NCBI RefSeq assembly: GCF_018918155.1
Contig: NZ_JAHLPY010000008.1
Location: forward strand, 24,663-88,662
Direction: 5' to 3'
From: Anaerostipes sp. MSJ-23
GTDB lineage: Bacteria > Bacillota > Clostridia > Lachnospirales > Lachnospiraceae
Length of the DNA: 64,000 bases
This document shows, piece after piece, positions 8,483 to 16,666 of this stretch. The translations under genes were made by a program, and so were the position numbers. Every line of letters starts with the position of its first letter. The stretch's first letter is position 1. Under the pieces are notes generated by a model. It saw only the letters and a program-made list of their open reading frames with translations, was not told the DNA's origin and ran no database searches.

Positions 8483-9187
8483 ATGTATTATCCATATGGT
8501 TTATTTGATCCAACCTATATCTTGATTATCATCGGAGCTGTGATTACGATGATTGCATCGTCAAAAATGAATTCTACTTTTCGTAGATATTCAAGAGTAA
8601 GGTGTCATTGTGGGCTCACAGGTTCCCAAGCAGCAGAACGAATTTTACAACATGCTGGAATTTATGATGTTTCCGTGGAGAGAGTTCGAGGAGAACTTAC
8701 CGACCATTATGATCCAAGAAGTAAGACGCTTCGCCTTTCAGATTCCACATATGGATCTGATTCAATTGCCGCAATCGGAGTGGCAGCACATGAATGTGGG
8801 CATGCTGTTCAGCACCAAAAAGGATATGTACCATTGACGATTCGTGGTGCACTTGTTCCAATTGTAAATATTGGCTCTAATTTATCTTGGGTGTTTATTA
8901 TTGCTGGAATTTTCTTAAGTATGAACCAAACATTGCTTCATATTGGAATTGCTTTATTTTCTCTTGCAGTTATTTTTCAGCTAGTAACATTGCCAGTTGA
9001 ATTTAATGCATCGGCAAGGGCATTAAGAATTCTTGGAAGTACAGGAATTATGTATGGAGAAGAAGTAGATCAGACAAAAAAAGTATTAAAAGCAGCAGCC
9101 TTAACTTATGTGGCAGGTGCAGCAGCAGCCTTACTAAGTTTACTTCGATTGATCATTTTGTTTGGAGGAAATGACAGAGACCGATAA
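8483..9187 (+). CDS. yugP: YugP-family zinc metallopeptidase (membrane)
   Basis: A membrane-bound neutral zinc metallopeptidase (DUF2268/YugP-like), about 234 residues. The HExxH-type zinc motif appears as AAHECGHAVQH near residue 105, between an N-terminal membrane helix (about 8-25) and two or three C-terminal helices. The second conserved element, LPVEFNASARAL, follows the membrane segments and is typical of the family. The ATG at 8483 has GGGAG 7 nt upstream, which is better than the ATG at 8462. Physiological substrates are unknown for the family. Confidence 0.88.
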   Translation: MYYPYGLFDPTYILIIIGAVITMIASSKMNSTFRRYSRVRCHCGLTGSQAAERILQHAGIYDVSVERVRGELTDHYDPRSKTLRLSDSTYGSDSIAAIGVAAHECGHAVQHQKGYVPLTIRGALVPIVNIGSNLSWVFIIAGIFLSMNQTLLHIGIALFSLAVIFQLVTLPVEFNASARALRILGSTGIMYGEEVDQTKKVLKAAALTYVAGAAAALLSLLRLIILFGGNDRDR

Positions 9188-9208
9188 TATAAAAAATAAG
9201 TAATAAAC

Positions 9209-9251
9209 AAAGGAATGTTGTCAAAGAAGATGATAGACAACATTCCTTTTT
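9209..9251. terminator. Bidirectional terminator between yugP and the MerR gene
   Basis: A perfect 14-bp stem, AAAGGAATGTTGTC at 9209-9222 with GACAACATTCCTTT at 9235-9248, has T residues on the right and A residues on the left. It can end both the rightward yugP transcript and the leftward MerR transcript. Confidence 0.85.
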
Positions 9252-9266
9252 GTATGGAATTTATGG

Positions 9267-9686
9267 TTAAGAAACGACATTTTGATTGGAAGAATAGTCA
9301 TCATTTGTATGGTGAATTTTTTCTGTTCCAGCCTGGATGGCTGTTTCATAATAATGGCATTTGTGATCAATAATTTTTAGCATATTTTGTAGATTTTCAA
9401 TTTGTCTTAAGGTTTCTTCTCGACGTTCAAGAAACATTTCATAACGAAGTTTTAAGGTTTCATCCCCTTCCATATACCAGTCAATATATTGACGGATTCC
9501 TTTGATAGAAAGACCAGTACTTTTAAGACATTCGATCAGTACAAGCCATTCAAGATCACTATCTTTGAATCTTCGATCCCCTGATTTATTTCGTTCTACA
9601 AAAGGAAGAAGACCTTCTTTATCATAGTAGCGTAGAGTGGATGGCGAAATGTCCATTTTTTTTGATACTTCTCCAATGGTATACAT
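9267..9686 (-). CDS. MerR-family transcriptional regulator
   Basis: A 139-residue MerR regulator with an N-terminal winged helix (MYTIGEVSKKMDISPSTLRYYDKEGL) and a coiled-coil dimerisation helix. It resembles AdhR/NmlR-type regulators of carbonyl stress or of reductase genes; the C-terminal part has a single Cys in DHKCHYYE, so a metal sensor role is not evident. An inverted repeat of MerR type lies in the rightward promoter at 9960-9990, on the far side of its 5' region, but no target gene is left beside it. Confidence 0.9.
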   Translation of the reverse strand: MYTIGEVSKKMDISPSTLRYYDKEGLLPFVERNKSGDRRFKDSDLEWLVLIECLKSTGLSIKGIRQYIDWYMEGDETLKLRYEMFLERREETLRQIENLQNMLKIIDHKCHYYETAIQAGTEKIHHTNDDYSSNQNVVS

Positions 9687-9959
9687 GTTTTCAATTCCTT
9701 TCTATAAATGCTGAGCAGAGTGTGCAGTAAGAAGCAACAGTGTTGGTGAACATACTAAACGGTATTTTCTTTCGCATATTAGTATCTTCTTTACATCCAA
9801 ACATATATTCTGTATCATTATATTATAAAATACAATGTTTTTCAATAATTGGTGTGCCAACAGAATGATCTTAAATGAAGATGGTTATGCAGCTGTCAAC
9901 ATTATGCAAAAGGCAGTTCCTGATATTTGGAATGATGTACTGTATGGGGGAGATAATCA

Positions 9960-9990
9960 TTGACTTAGAGTGAACTTTAAGTGATAAAAT
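9960..9990 (+). promoter_or_regulatory. MerR-type promoter with spacer operator
   Basis: TTGACT at 9960-9965 and TAAAAT at 9985-9990 are separated by 19 nt, the over-long spacing typical of MerR-activated promoters. The spacer holds a near-perfect inverted repeat, ACTTAGAGT-GA-ACTTTAAGT at 9963-9982. It faces rightward; the nearest intact gene downstream is larB, about 190 nt away. Confidence 0.75.
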
Positions 9991-10100
9991 AAGTTTACTT
10001 ATGATAAAGTAAAAAAGCAAGTCAGAGAAATGAAATTGTGCAAAATTAACAAAAAAATAAGAAATCATATCACAAATAAAGAACAATTAATACAAAAAAC

Positions 10101-10129
10101 TTGACTTTTTACCATAGAACAACTATCAT
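10101..10129 (+). promoter_or_regulatory. Promoter of the lar-nik operon
   Basis: TTGACT at 10101-10106 and TATCAT at 10124-10129 with a 17-nt spacer, 54 nt before larB. Confidence 0.65.
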
Positions 10130-10140
10130 TAAAGTAACAC

Positions 10141-10157
10141 AATTGGTAGAACCAATT
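10141..10157 (+). promoter_or_regulatory. Inverted repeat in the lar leader, candidate operator
   Basis: AATTGGT-AGA-ACCAATT is a perfect 7-bp inverted repeat with a 3-nt centre, located at or just after the expected transcription start of the lar-nik operon. It is well placed for a repressor. No regulator gene lies next to it, so the binding protein is unknown. Confidence 0.5.
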
Positions 10158-10182
10158 TAAGGCAGGAGGAATTTTAGGCAAG

Positions 10183-10923
10183 ATGGAACTTCAGGAAATA
10201 TTAAAAAAAGTGCAGGCGGGAGAAATGTCCGTACAGGACGCAGAAGGATATCTTAGAAGAAAACCTTTTGAAGATCTTGGGTATGCAAAACTTGATACCC
10301 ATCGAAAAGTAAGATCCGGATTTCCGGAAGTTATTTTTTGCAGTGGGAAGGCAGATGAACATCTGTTAAAGATTACAGGAAAGCTTTATGAAGAAGAAGG
10401 AGAAGTGTTCGGTACGAGAGCTTCGAGACATCAATATGAGCTTTTGAAAGCAAAATATCCACAGATTCAGTATGATGAGATTTCTCACATTATAAAGATT
10501 GAAAAGGAGGGGAAAGAAAAGAAAGGTAAAATTGCAGTTTGTACCGCAGGAACAGCAGATATTCCAGTGGCAGAAGAAGCAGCACAGACAGCAGAATATT
10601 TCGGAAATTATGTAGAAAGAATTTATGATGTTGGAGTCAGTGGTCTTCATCGACTATTATCAAAGCTTGATGTTATTCAGAGCGTCAATTGTGTTGTTGC
10701 GGTTGCAGGAATGGAAGGCGCTTTAGCTAGTGTCATCGGAGGACTTGTAGACAAGCCAGTGATTGCAGTACCGACTTCTGTTGGATACGGAGCTAATATG
10801 AAGGGGCTTTCTGCATTATTAACCATGATCAATTCTTGTGCCAATGGAATTGCGGTTGTAAATATTGATAACGGATATGGTGCAGGATATATAGCAGCGC
10901 AGATTAACAGACTGGGGGTTTGA
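10183..10923 (+). CDS. larB: Nickel pincer cofactor biosynthesis protein LarB
   Basis: LarB carboxylates the pyridinium ring of nicotinic acid adenine dinucleotide and hydrolyses the dinucleotide, the first step in making the nickel-pincer nucleotide (NPN) cofactor of lactate racemase and related enzymes. The 246-residue length is normal. The N-terminal part has ARASRHQYEL-like sequence (RASRHQ near 85) and the C-terminal PurE-like domain has CTAGTADIPVAEEAA and VAVAGMEGALASVIGGLVDKPVIAVPTS split over residues 122-200. The stop is 1 nt from the larCE start, so the two are coupled. Confidence 0.93.
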   Translation: MELQEILKKVQAGEMSVQDAEGYLRRKPFEDLGYAKLDTHRKVRSGFPEVIFCSGKADEHLLKITGKLYEEEGEVFGTRASRHQYELLKAKYPQIQYDEISHIIKIEKEGKEKKGKIAVCTAGTADIPVAEEAAQTAEYFGNYVERIYDVGVSGLHRLLSKLDVIQSVNCVVAVAGMEGALASVIGGLVDKPVIAVPTSVGYGANMKGLSALLTMINSCANGIAVVNIDNGYGAGYIAAQINRLGV

Positions 10924-10924
10924 G

Positions 10925-13018
10925 ATGAGTAATACCTTATATTTGGAATGTCTAAGTGGCATCAGTGGAGACATGTTTGTTGGGGCAATGCTGGATCTTG
11001 GAGCGGATGAAGAAGGATTGTTAAAAGCATTAGACAGCATTGATGCACATGGTTTTGAAGTAAAAATTAGCAGAGTAAAGAAATCAGGACTAGATGGTTG
11101 TGATTTTGATGTTCTATTGGATCATGAACATGAAAATCACGATCATGATATGGAGTATCTTCATGGACATTCGCATACACATGAACACGATCATAAACAT
11201 TCTCATCATGAAGAATGCCATCATGGTCATGAACACCATCATGAACATAGAAATCTTTCGGATTGTCTCCATATTATAGAACGTTGTGACATGACGGAGC
11301 ACGCAAAGGAAATTGCTGGGCGTATTTTTCAAATTATTGCACAGGCTGAAGCACAGGCGCATGGAGAAACGATAGAAAATGTACATTTTCATGAGGTCGG
11401 AGCCATTGATTCAATTGCAGATATTTGTGCGGCAGCTTTTTGTATTGATAATCTTGGAATTGATAAGGTTATTGTTCCAAAATTATATGAGGGACATGGG
11501 ACGATTCGTTGTCAGCATGGAATCATTCCAGTGCCGGTACCAGCAGTTGTTAACATTGTTTCGAAACATCAGATAATCTTATGTCCAACACAGGTAGAGG
11601 GAGAATTAGTAACCCCAACTGGGGCAGCCATTGTGGCAGCCATACAGACATCCACAAAACTTCCAGAACAGTTTACAATTCAAAAAGTTGGAATTGGAAC
11701 AGGAAAAAGAAATTATGAACACCCAAGTCTTTTAAGAGCTATGCTGATCAAAGATACACAAGAGACAGAGGATCGTATCTATAAACTCGAGACAAATATT
11801 GATGATTGCAGCGGAGAAGTCCTTGGGTATACGATGGACTGTCTATTTGAAGCGGGGGCAAGAGATGTTCACTATTTTCCAGTATTTATGAAAAAAAATC
11901 GTCCAGCTTATCAGCTGAATGTTATTTGTGATCAGGAACAAGTGGAGGTCATGGAAAAAATTATTTTTCGGGAAACAACAACGATTGGGATTCGTAGAGT
12001 TTCTATGGAACGAACCGTATTGAAGCGTTCATTTTGTGATTTTTCATCTTCTCTTGGTATGGTAAAAATGAAACTTTGTGAATATAAAGGACAAACATTT
12101 GCTTATCCGGAATATGAAGATGTAAAGAAAATTAGCAGCAGAAAACAGCAATCTTACCGTAAGACATACGAGATGATCAAACGAGAATGGGAGGAAGACA
12201 AAAAACAAAAATTGATTCAGTTAATTGATGAGTATACAAAACAAGATGTAGCAATTGCATTTTCTGGAGGCGTTGACAGCAGTTTGATTCTTAAAATTGC
12301 TTGTGAACAGGCAAAGAAAAATGGAACAACAGTTTATGCAGTTACTTTACATACGATGCTTCATCCAGCAGGGGAAATTGAGACAGCTCAGAAAGTAGCA
12401 AAGGAAGCAGGAGCAGTTCACAAGGTTTTAGAAATTGATGAGCTTAAAGATGCTGGTGTTGGAAATAATCCAGAAGACCGGTGTTATCGCTGCAAAAAAC
12501 ATTTATTTGCAGAAATTAAAAAATTAGCAGAGAGTCTGGGAGTTTCTTTAATTATGGAAGGAACAAATGAAGATGATCTTCATGTATATCGCCCAGGAAT
12601 CAAGGCTGTGAAAGAACTAGGAATTAAGAGTCCGTTGGCAGAATGTGGATTTGCCAAAAAAGATATTCGTGCGTTAGCAGCCGATTATCATATTTCGGTT
12701 TCAAATAAGCCGTCAATGCCGTGTTTAGCAACAAGATTTCCATATGGAACAGAAATTTCTTACGAAAAATTAAAAGTCGTTGATAAAGCGGAAATTTATT
12801 TAAGAAACTTGGGTCTTTATAATGTCCGCGTTCGCGTTCATGGAGATATTGCAAGAATTGAAGTAGATCAGGATGCAATGCAGAAGATTCTAGAACAAAA
12901 AGATGCAGTTGTTTCATACTTAAAGAATCTTGGATATACGTATATCACGCTAGATTTGGAAGGCTTTCGTTCAGGAAGTATGGATATTCATATTAAGGAA
13001 AGAGAAGGGGGAATTTAA
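10925..13018 (+). CDS. larCE: Fused LarC-LarE nickel pincer cofactor biosynthesis protein
   Basis: One 697-residue frame combines LarC (about 1-410), the CTP-dependent nickel insertase (cyclometallase), with LarE (about 425-697), the ATP-dependent sulfur transferase that thiolates the two carboxylates. Residues 66-109 are a histidine-rich stretch, as expected for nickel binding. The LarE part has the PP-loop SGGVDSS near 447. Three cysteines, two in CYRCKK (about 519-523) and one in PCLATR (about 599), match the LarE type thought to hold a [4Fe-4S] cluster rather than the self-sacrificing single-cysteine type; that is inference. LarC is a single frame, unlike the Lactobacillus plantarum LarC1/LarC2 frameshift pair. 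Confidence 0.92.
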   Translation: MSNTLYLECLSGISGDMFVGAMLDLGADEEGLLKALDSIDAHGFEVKISRVKKSGLDGCDFDVLLDHEHENHDHDMEYLHGHSHTHEHDHKHSHHEECHHGHEHHHEHRNLSDCLHIIERCDMTEHAKEIAGRIFQIIAQAEAQAHGETIENVHFHEVGAIDSIADICAAAFCIDNLGIDKVIVPKLYEGHGTIRCQHGIIPVPVPAVVNIVSKHQIILCPTQVEGELVTPTGAAIVAAIQTSTKLPEQFTIQKVGIGTGKRNYEHPSLLRAMLIKDTQETEDRIYKLETNIDDCSGEVLGYTMDCLFEAGARDVHYFPVFMKKNRPAYQLNVICDQEQVEVMEKIIFRETTTIGIRRVSMERTVLKRSFCDFSSSLGMVKMKLCEYKGQTFAYPEYEDVKKISSRKQQSYRKTYEMIKREWEEDKKQKLIQLIDEYTKQDVAIAFSGGVDSSLILKIACEQAKKNGTTVYAVTLHTMLHPAGEIETAQKVAKEAGAVHKVLEIDELKDAGVGNNPEDRCYRCKKHLFAEIKKLAESLGVSLIMEGTNEDDLHVYRPGIKAVKELGIKSPLAECGFAKKDIRALAADYHISVSNKPSMPCLATRFPYGTEISYEKLKVVDKAEIYLRNLGLYNVRVRVHGDIARIEVDQDAMQKILEQKDAVVSYLKNLGYTYITLDLEGFRSGSMDIHIKEREGGI

Positions 13019-14031
13019 TTATGCACATGGCAGATGCGCTGGTATCACCAGCAGTTGCAGGAACGATGTATGTCTGTTCTGCTGCGGCAATGACGTATTC
13101 GATGAAAAAAGTACATTTGGAAGTTGATACAAAGAAAGTCCCAGTCATGGGTGTGATGGGAGCTTTTGTATTTGCGGCACAGATGATTAATTTTTCTATA
13201 CCAGGAACAGGTTCTTCAGGACATTTATGCGGGGGGATGATGCTCTCTGCTATCTTAGGCCCGTTTGCCGGATTTCTAACAATGATTGGAGTTTTACTTG
13301 TACAATGTCTCCTTTTTGCAGACGGAGGTTTGCTAGCTCTTGGAGCGAATATATGGAACATGGCATTTTATGGGTGTTTTATTGGTGGAATGGTAATCTG
13401 GAGATTCATGATGAAAAGAAGCATGTCAAAGAAAAAGATTGCGATTGCATCTATTCTTGGATGTGTGTTGACTTTACAGCTTGGAGCATTTTCCGTAACG
13501 CTTGAAACATTAGCTTCAAAAATTACAGAACTTCCATTTGCTGTTTTTGTTGGAACGATGCAGCCAATTCATCTGGCGATCGGATTGGTAGAGGGACTGA
13601 TTACGACAGCAGTTTTATGTTTTATTTATGATGCAAGACCAGAACTGTTATGGATGTATGAAGAAAAAGAAGATGGCAAACTTTCTTATAAAGGAACTGT
13701 TGGTGTACTGGCAGGTGCGGCTGTTGTGATTGGAGGGTTATTTTCCCTGGCAGCTTCTTCTAATCCCGATGGACTGGAGTGGTCAATGAAAAAAGTGAGT
13801 GGTTCGACAGAACTTGCATCTTCTGGTATTTTCTATCAGATTGCTCACAAGATTCAGGCATTTACAGCAATTTTGCCAGATTATTCATTTAAGGGATCAG
13901 AAGCCGCCGCAGGTACCTCTTTTTCTGGTATTATCGGAGGTGTTATTGTAGCAGTTGTATGTTTGGCGGTCTGTTTTCTGATTCGATTTTTTAAAAAAGG
14001 AAAAGTAAAGAACTGTGAATAAAATTAGAAA
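12995..14031 (+). repeat. Tandem direct repeat, copy 1 (nikMN)
   Basis: First of two adjacent units with a period of 1035 bp. It starts in the larCE tail (AAGGAAAGAGAA) and ends with the first codons of a cbiQ-like start (GTGAATAAAATTAGAA), which are repeated at the real cbiQ start after copy 2. By eye the coding parts differ at about 14 of 1002 positions. Confidence 0.9.
13021..14022 (+). CDS. nikMN: Nickel ECF transporter substrate-binding component NikMN (copy 1)
   Basis: A CbiM/NikM membrane protein fused to a NikN-like tail, 333 residues. The N-terminus MHMADALVSPAVAGT provides the His2 metal ligand typical of CbiM/NikM S-components; about six helices follow, then from about residue 225 a NikN-like part with a periplasmic loop (WSMKKVSG) between two helices. 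It serves an ECF transporter with the CbiQ and CbiO genes downstream. Its place after larCE argues for nickel rather than cobalt. The start has GGGG 8-9 nt upstream. Only two residues differ from copy 2 (AAAGTS versus AVAGTS, and GVIVA versus GIIVA). Confidence 0.9.
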   Translation: MHMADALVSPAVAGTMYVCSAAAMTYSMKKVHLEVDTKKVPVMGVMGAFVFAAQMINFSIPGTGSSGHLCGGMMLSAILGPFAGFLTMIGVLLVQCLLFADGGLLALGANIWNMAFYGCFIGGMVIWRFMMKRSMSKKKIAIASILGCVLTLQLGAFSVTLETLASKITELPFAVFVGTMQPIHLAIGLVEGLITTAVLCFIYDARPELLWMYEEKEDGKLSYKGTVGVLAGAAVVIGGLFSLAASSNPDGLEWSMKKVSGSTELASSGIFYQIAHKIQAFTAILPDYSFKGSEAAAGTSFSGIIGGVIVAVVCLAVCFLIRFFKKGKVKNCE

Positions 14032-15066
14032 GGAAAGAGAAAGGGGAATTTAATTATGCACATGGCAGATGCGCTGGTATCACCAGCAGTTGCAGGAACG
14101 ATGTATGTTTGTTCTGCTGCGGCAATGACGTATTCGATGAAAAAAGTACATTTGGAAGTTGATACAAAGAAAGTACCAGTCATGGGTGTGATGGGAGCTT
14201 TTGTATTTGCGGCACAGATGATTAATTTTTCTATACCAGGAACGGGTTCTTCAGGACATTTATGCGGGGGGATGATGCTCTCTGCTATCTTAGGCCCGTT
14301 TGCCGGATTTTTAACAATGATTGGAGTTTTACTTGTACAATGTCTTCTTTTTGCAGACGGAGGTTTGCTAGCTCTTGGAGCGAATATATGGAATATGGCA
14401 TTTTATGGGTGTTTTATTGGTGGAATGGTAATCTGGAGATTCATGATGAAAAGAAGCATGTCAAAGAAAAAGATTGCGATTGCATCTATTCTTGGATGTG
14501 TGTTGACTTTACAGCTTGGAGCATTTTCCGTAACGCTTGAAACATTAGCTTCAAAAATTACAGAACTTCCATTTGCTGTTTTTGTTGGAACGATGCAGCC
14601 AATTCATCTGGCGATCGGATTGGTAGAGGGGCTGATTACGACAGCAGTTTTATGTTTTATTTATGATGCAAGACCAGAACTGTTATGGATGTATGAGGAA
14701 AAAGAAGATGGAAAACTTTCTTATAAAGGAACTGTTGGTGTACTGGCAGGTGCGGCTGTTGTGATTGGAGGGTTATTTTCCCTGGCAGCTTCTTCTAATC
14801 CCGATGGACTGGAGTGGTCAATGAAAAAAGTGAGTGGTTCGACAGAACTTGCATCTTCTGGTATTTTCTATCAGATTGCTCACAAGATTCAGGCATTTAC
14901 AGCAATTTTGCCAGATTATTCATTTAAGGGATCAGAAGCCGTAGCAGGTACCTCTTTTTCCGGTATTATCGGAGGTATTATTGTAGCAGTTGTATGTTTG
15001 GCGGTCTGTTTTCTGATTCGATTTTTTAAAAAAGGAAAAGTAAAAAACTGTGAATAAAATTAGAAA
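14030..15066 (+). repeat. Tandem direct repeat, copy 2 (nikMN)
   Basis: Second unit of the 1035-bp tandem repeat. It lies next to the intact cbiQ gene, so it keeps the ancestral downstream junction. The short shared sequence (A)GAAAGG-like at the junction could have served in the duplication. Confidence 0.9.
14056..15057 (+). CDS. nikMN: Nickel ECF transporter substrate-binding component NikMN (copy 2)
   Basis: Nearly identical to the gene at 13021. About 12 of 14 base differences are silent, so both proteins remain under constraint or the duplication is very recent. Its stop overlaps the GTG start of the CbiQ gene (GTGA at 15050 onward), an arrangement also carried, as a remnant, after copy 1. 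Two copies of the substrate-binding unit per transporter operon may raise dosage, or the copies may have different affinity; the two substitutions are conservative and lie in the C-terminal helix region. Confidence 0.9.
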   Translation: MHMADALVSPAVAGTMYVCSAAAMTYSMKKVHLEVDTKKVPVMGVMGAFVFAAQMINFSIPGTGSSGHLCGGMMLSAILGPFAGFLTMIGVLLVQCLLFADGGLLALGANIWNMAFYGCFIGGMVIWRFMMKRSMSKKKIAIASILGCVLTLQLGAFSVTLETLASKITELPFAVFVGTMQPIHLAIGLVEGLITTAVLCFIYDARPELLWMYEEKEDGKLSYKGTVGVLAGAAVVIGGLFSLAASSNPDGLEWSMKKVSGSTELASSGIFYQIAHKIQAFTAILPDYSFKGSEAVAGTSFSGIIGGIIVAVVCLAVCFLIRFFKKGKVKNCE

Positions 15067-15853
15067 TGCAATTTATGAAATACACCATATGGATGATATG
15101 GCAACAAAAGACCAGTGGGTGCGTCATCTGCACCCACTGGCTAAACTTTTTGTGACGTTTTTTTATATATTTACGCTTGTTTCATTTTCAAAATATGATT
15201 TTGGAGGTGTACTTGGCATGGGAATTTATCTGCTAATCATGTTTTGTGTTGCAGATATTTCTTTAAAAAGAGCAGCCCGTCAGATGAGGATTATTCTTCT
15301 TCTTACAATTATGGTGGGAATTGCGAATCCGTTTCTTGACCATCAGGTTGTAACAAAAATTGGTGGTTTTGTTATTACTGGCGGTATGGTTTCTATGATA
15401 ACATTGATGTTAAAAGGAATTTATGCGGTACTTGCTTCATATTTTTTAATTGTCACGACATCAATTGAGCAAATTTGTTATGGCTTGCAATGTTTGCATC
15501 TTCCAAAACCATTTCTTACCATGATATTGCTGATTTACCGTTATATGATTGTATTATTAAAGGAAGCAGAAAGAATTAGTCTTTCTTATGAAATGCGTGC
15601 ACCCGGACAAAAAGGAATCCATTGGAAAGTATGGGGATCCCTGGCAGGGCAACTTTTGCTACGAAGTATTGATCGAGCACAAGTTGTTTATGAAAGTATG
15701 CTGCTTCGTGGATATGACGGGACTTTTCAATTAAGGATGAAAAAGAAAAAAACAAGTACCAGTGTTTTGTATGCATTGATTTGGATTTTGATATTCTTTT
15801 TCTATCGAAGAATTCCTGTATTTTGGCTTATAGGACAGATGATGGGGGTTTAA
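15050..15853 (+). CDS. cbiQ: ECF transporter transmembrane (T) component CbiQ/NikQ
   Basis: The T-component that couples the ATPase to the NikMN unit, 267 residues with about five membrane helices. The coupling helices contain the conserved ALA-R-G-like motifs, seen as YEMRAPGQKG near residue 182 and YESMLLRGYDG near 222. The GTG start overlaps the nikMN stop. The ATPase gene follows 13 nt later. Confidence 0.9.
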   Translation: MNKIRNAIYEIHHMDDMATKDQWVRHLHPLAKLFVTFFYIFTLVSFSKYDFGGVLGMGIYLLIMFCVADISLKRAARQMRIILLLTIMVGIANPFLDHQVVTKIGGFVITGGMVSMITLMLKGIYAVLASYFLIVTTSIEQICYGLQCLHLPKPFLTMILLIYRYMIVLLKEAERISLSYEMRAPGQKGIHWKVWGSLAGQLLLRSIDRAQVVYESMLLRGYDGTFQLRMKKKKTSTSVLYALIWILIFFFYRRIPVFWLIGQMMGV

Positions 15854-15866
15854 TGGAGGAAAAAAT

Positions 15867-16604
15867 ATGGCAAAGATAAAAATAGAACATCTAACCTTTG
15901 CTTACGGGAAGGATCAAGTATTAAACGATCTTTCTTTTCAAGCACAAGGGGAAGAAACCATTGGTTTGATTGGAGCAAATGGCGTTGGAAAATCTACTTT
16001 ATTGAAACTTATGGTTGGGATTCTTTCTGGATATGAAGGAACATTGGAGATTGGCGGACTTTGTGTAGAAAAGAAAAATTTAGCGCAAATTCGTGAAAAA
16101 ACAGGGTATGTTTTTCAAGATTCAGAAAGTCAGCTTTTTATGTCAACAGTATATGAGGATATTGCGTTTGCACCGAGAAATTATGGATATTCGGAAGAAG
16201 AAGTAAAAAAACGCGTGGAACATGCTATGGATATGGTACATATCGAAAATATAAAGAATAAACAAATTTATCGTCTTTCTGGAGGACAAAAAAAATTAGC
16301 TTCCATTGCAACGATTCTTTCCACAAATCCAGAAATTATTTTATTGGATGAACCATCGGTTGCACTTGATCCGAGAAATCGAAGAAATTTAATCCATGTT
16401 CTGAAAAAATTACCGGGAATGAAAATCATTGCTTCTCATGATTTGGATATGATTTTGGATACATGTCAGAGAACAATTCTTTTAGCTGGTGGTCAAATCA
16501 TTAAAGATGGAAGCACAGAAGAAATTTTAACGGATGAGAAACTTTTGGAAGAATATGGATTGGAACTGCCGTTATCCGTTGCGGGAAGAAGATCGATGAA
16601 ATAA
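15867..16604 (+). CDS. cbiO: ECF transporter ATPase CbiO/NikO
   Basis: ABC-type ATPase, 245 residues, powering nickel uptake. Walker A is GANGVGKST near residue 36, the Q-loop is in FQDSESQLFM, the signature is LSGGQKK near 138, Walker B is IILLDEPS and the switch histidine is in ASHDLD. Only one ATPase gene is present, so the energising dimer is a homodimer, as in Nik/Cbi systems. It ends the lar-nik operon. Confidence 0.93.
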   Translation: MAKIKIEHLTFAYGKDQVLNDLSFQAQGEETIGLIGANGVGKSTLLKLMVGILSGYEGTLEIGGLCVEKKNLAQIREKTGYVFQDSESQLFMSTVYEDIAFAPRNYGYSEEEVKKRVEHAMDMVHIENIKNKQIYRLSGGQKKLASIATILSTNPEIILLDEPSVALDPRNRRNLIHVLKKLPGMKIIASHDLDMILDTCQRTILLAGGQIIKDGSTEEILTDEKLLEEYGLELPLSVAGRRSMK

Positions 16605-16666
16605 CTTGAGCTATGATGAGTCCTATGTTAAACTTCGATATATGATGGAAACGAGGGAGAAAAAAT

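Larger units (their letters stand above)
9687..10182. other. Gene-poor region with a possible gene remnant and regulatory sites
   Basis: About 500 nt without a convincing gene. A short rightward frame at 9865-9963 (beginning MILNEDGY, ending LYGGDNH) reads like the C-terminal tail of a longer protein, and a second stretch near 9998-10100 also looks coding-like; both are too short to identify. Between them lies a MerR-type promoter, and the lar promoter and an inverted repeat follow. Deletion of a MerR target gene is a reasonable inference. Confidence 0.4.

Noticed and set aside
11122..11250. Short CAT-rich repeats inside larCE as a tandem repeat or CRISPR-like element
   Set aside because: They encode the His-rich nickel-binding segment; there is no regular spacer or repeat unit.
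13227..13505. Alternative open frames inside the two nikMN copies (also 14262-14540)
   Set aside because: They overlap the NikMN frame in another phase and follow its codon structure; duplication of the gene explains their repeat.
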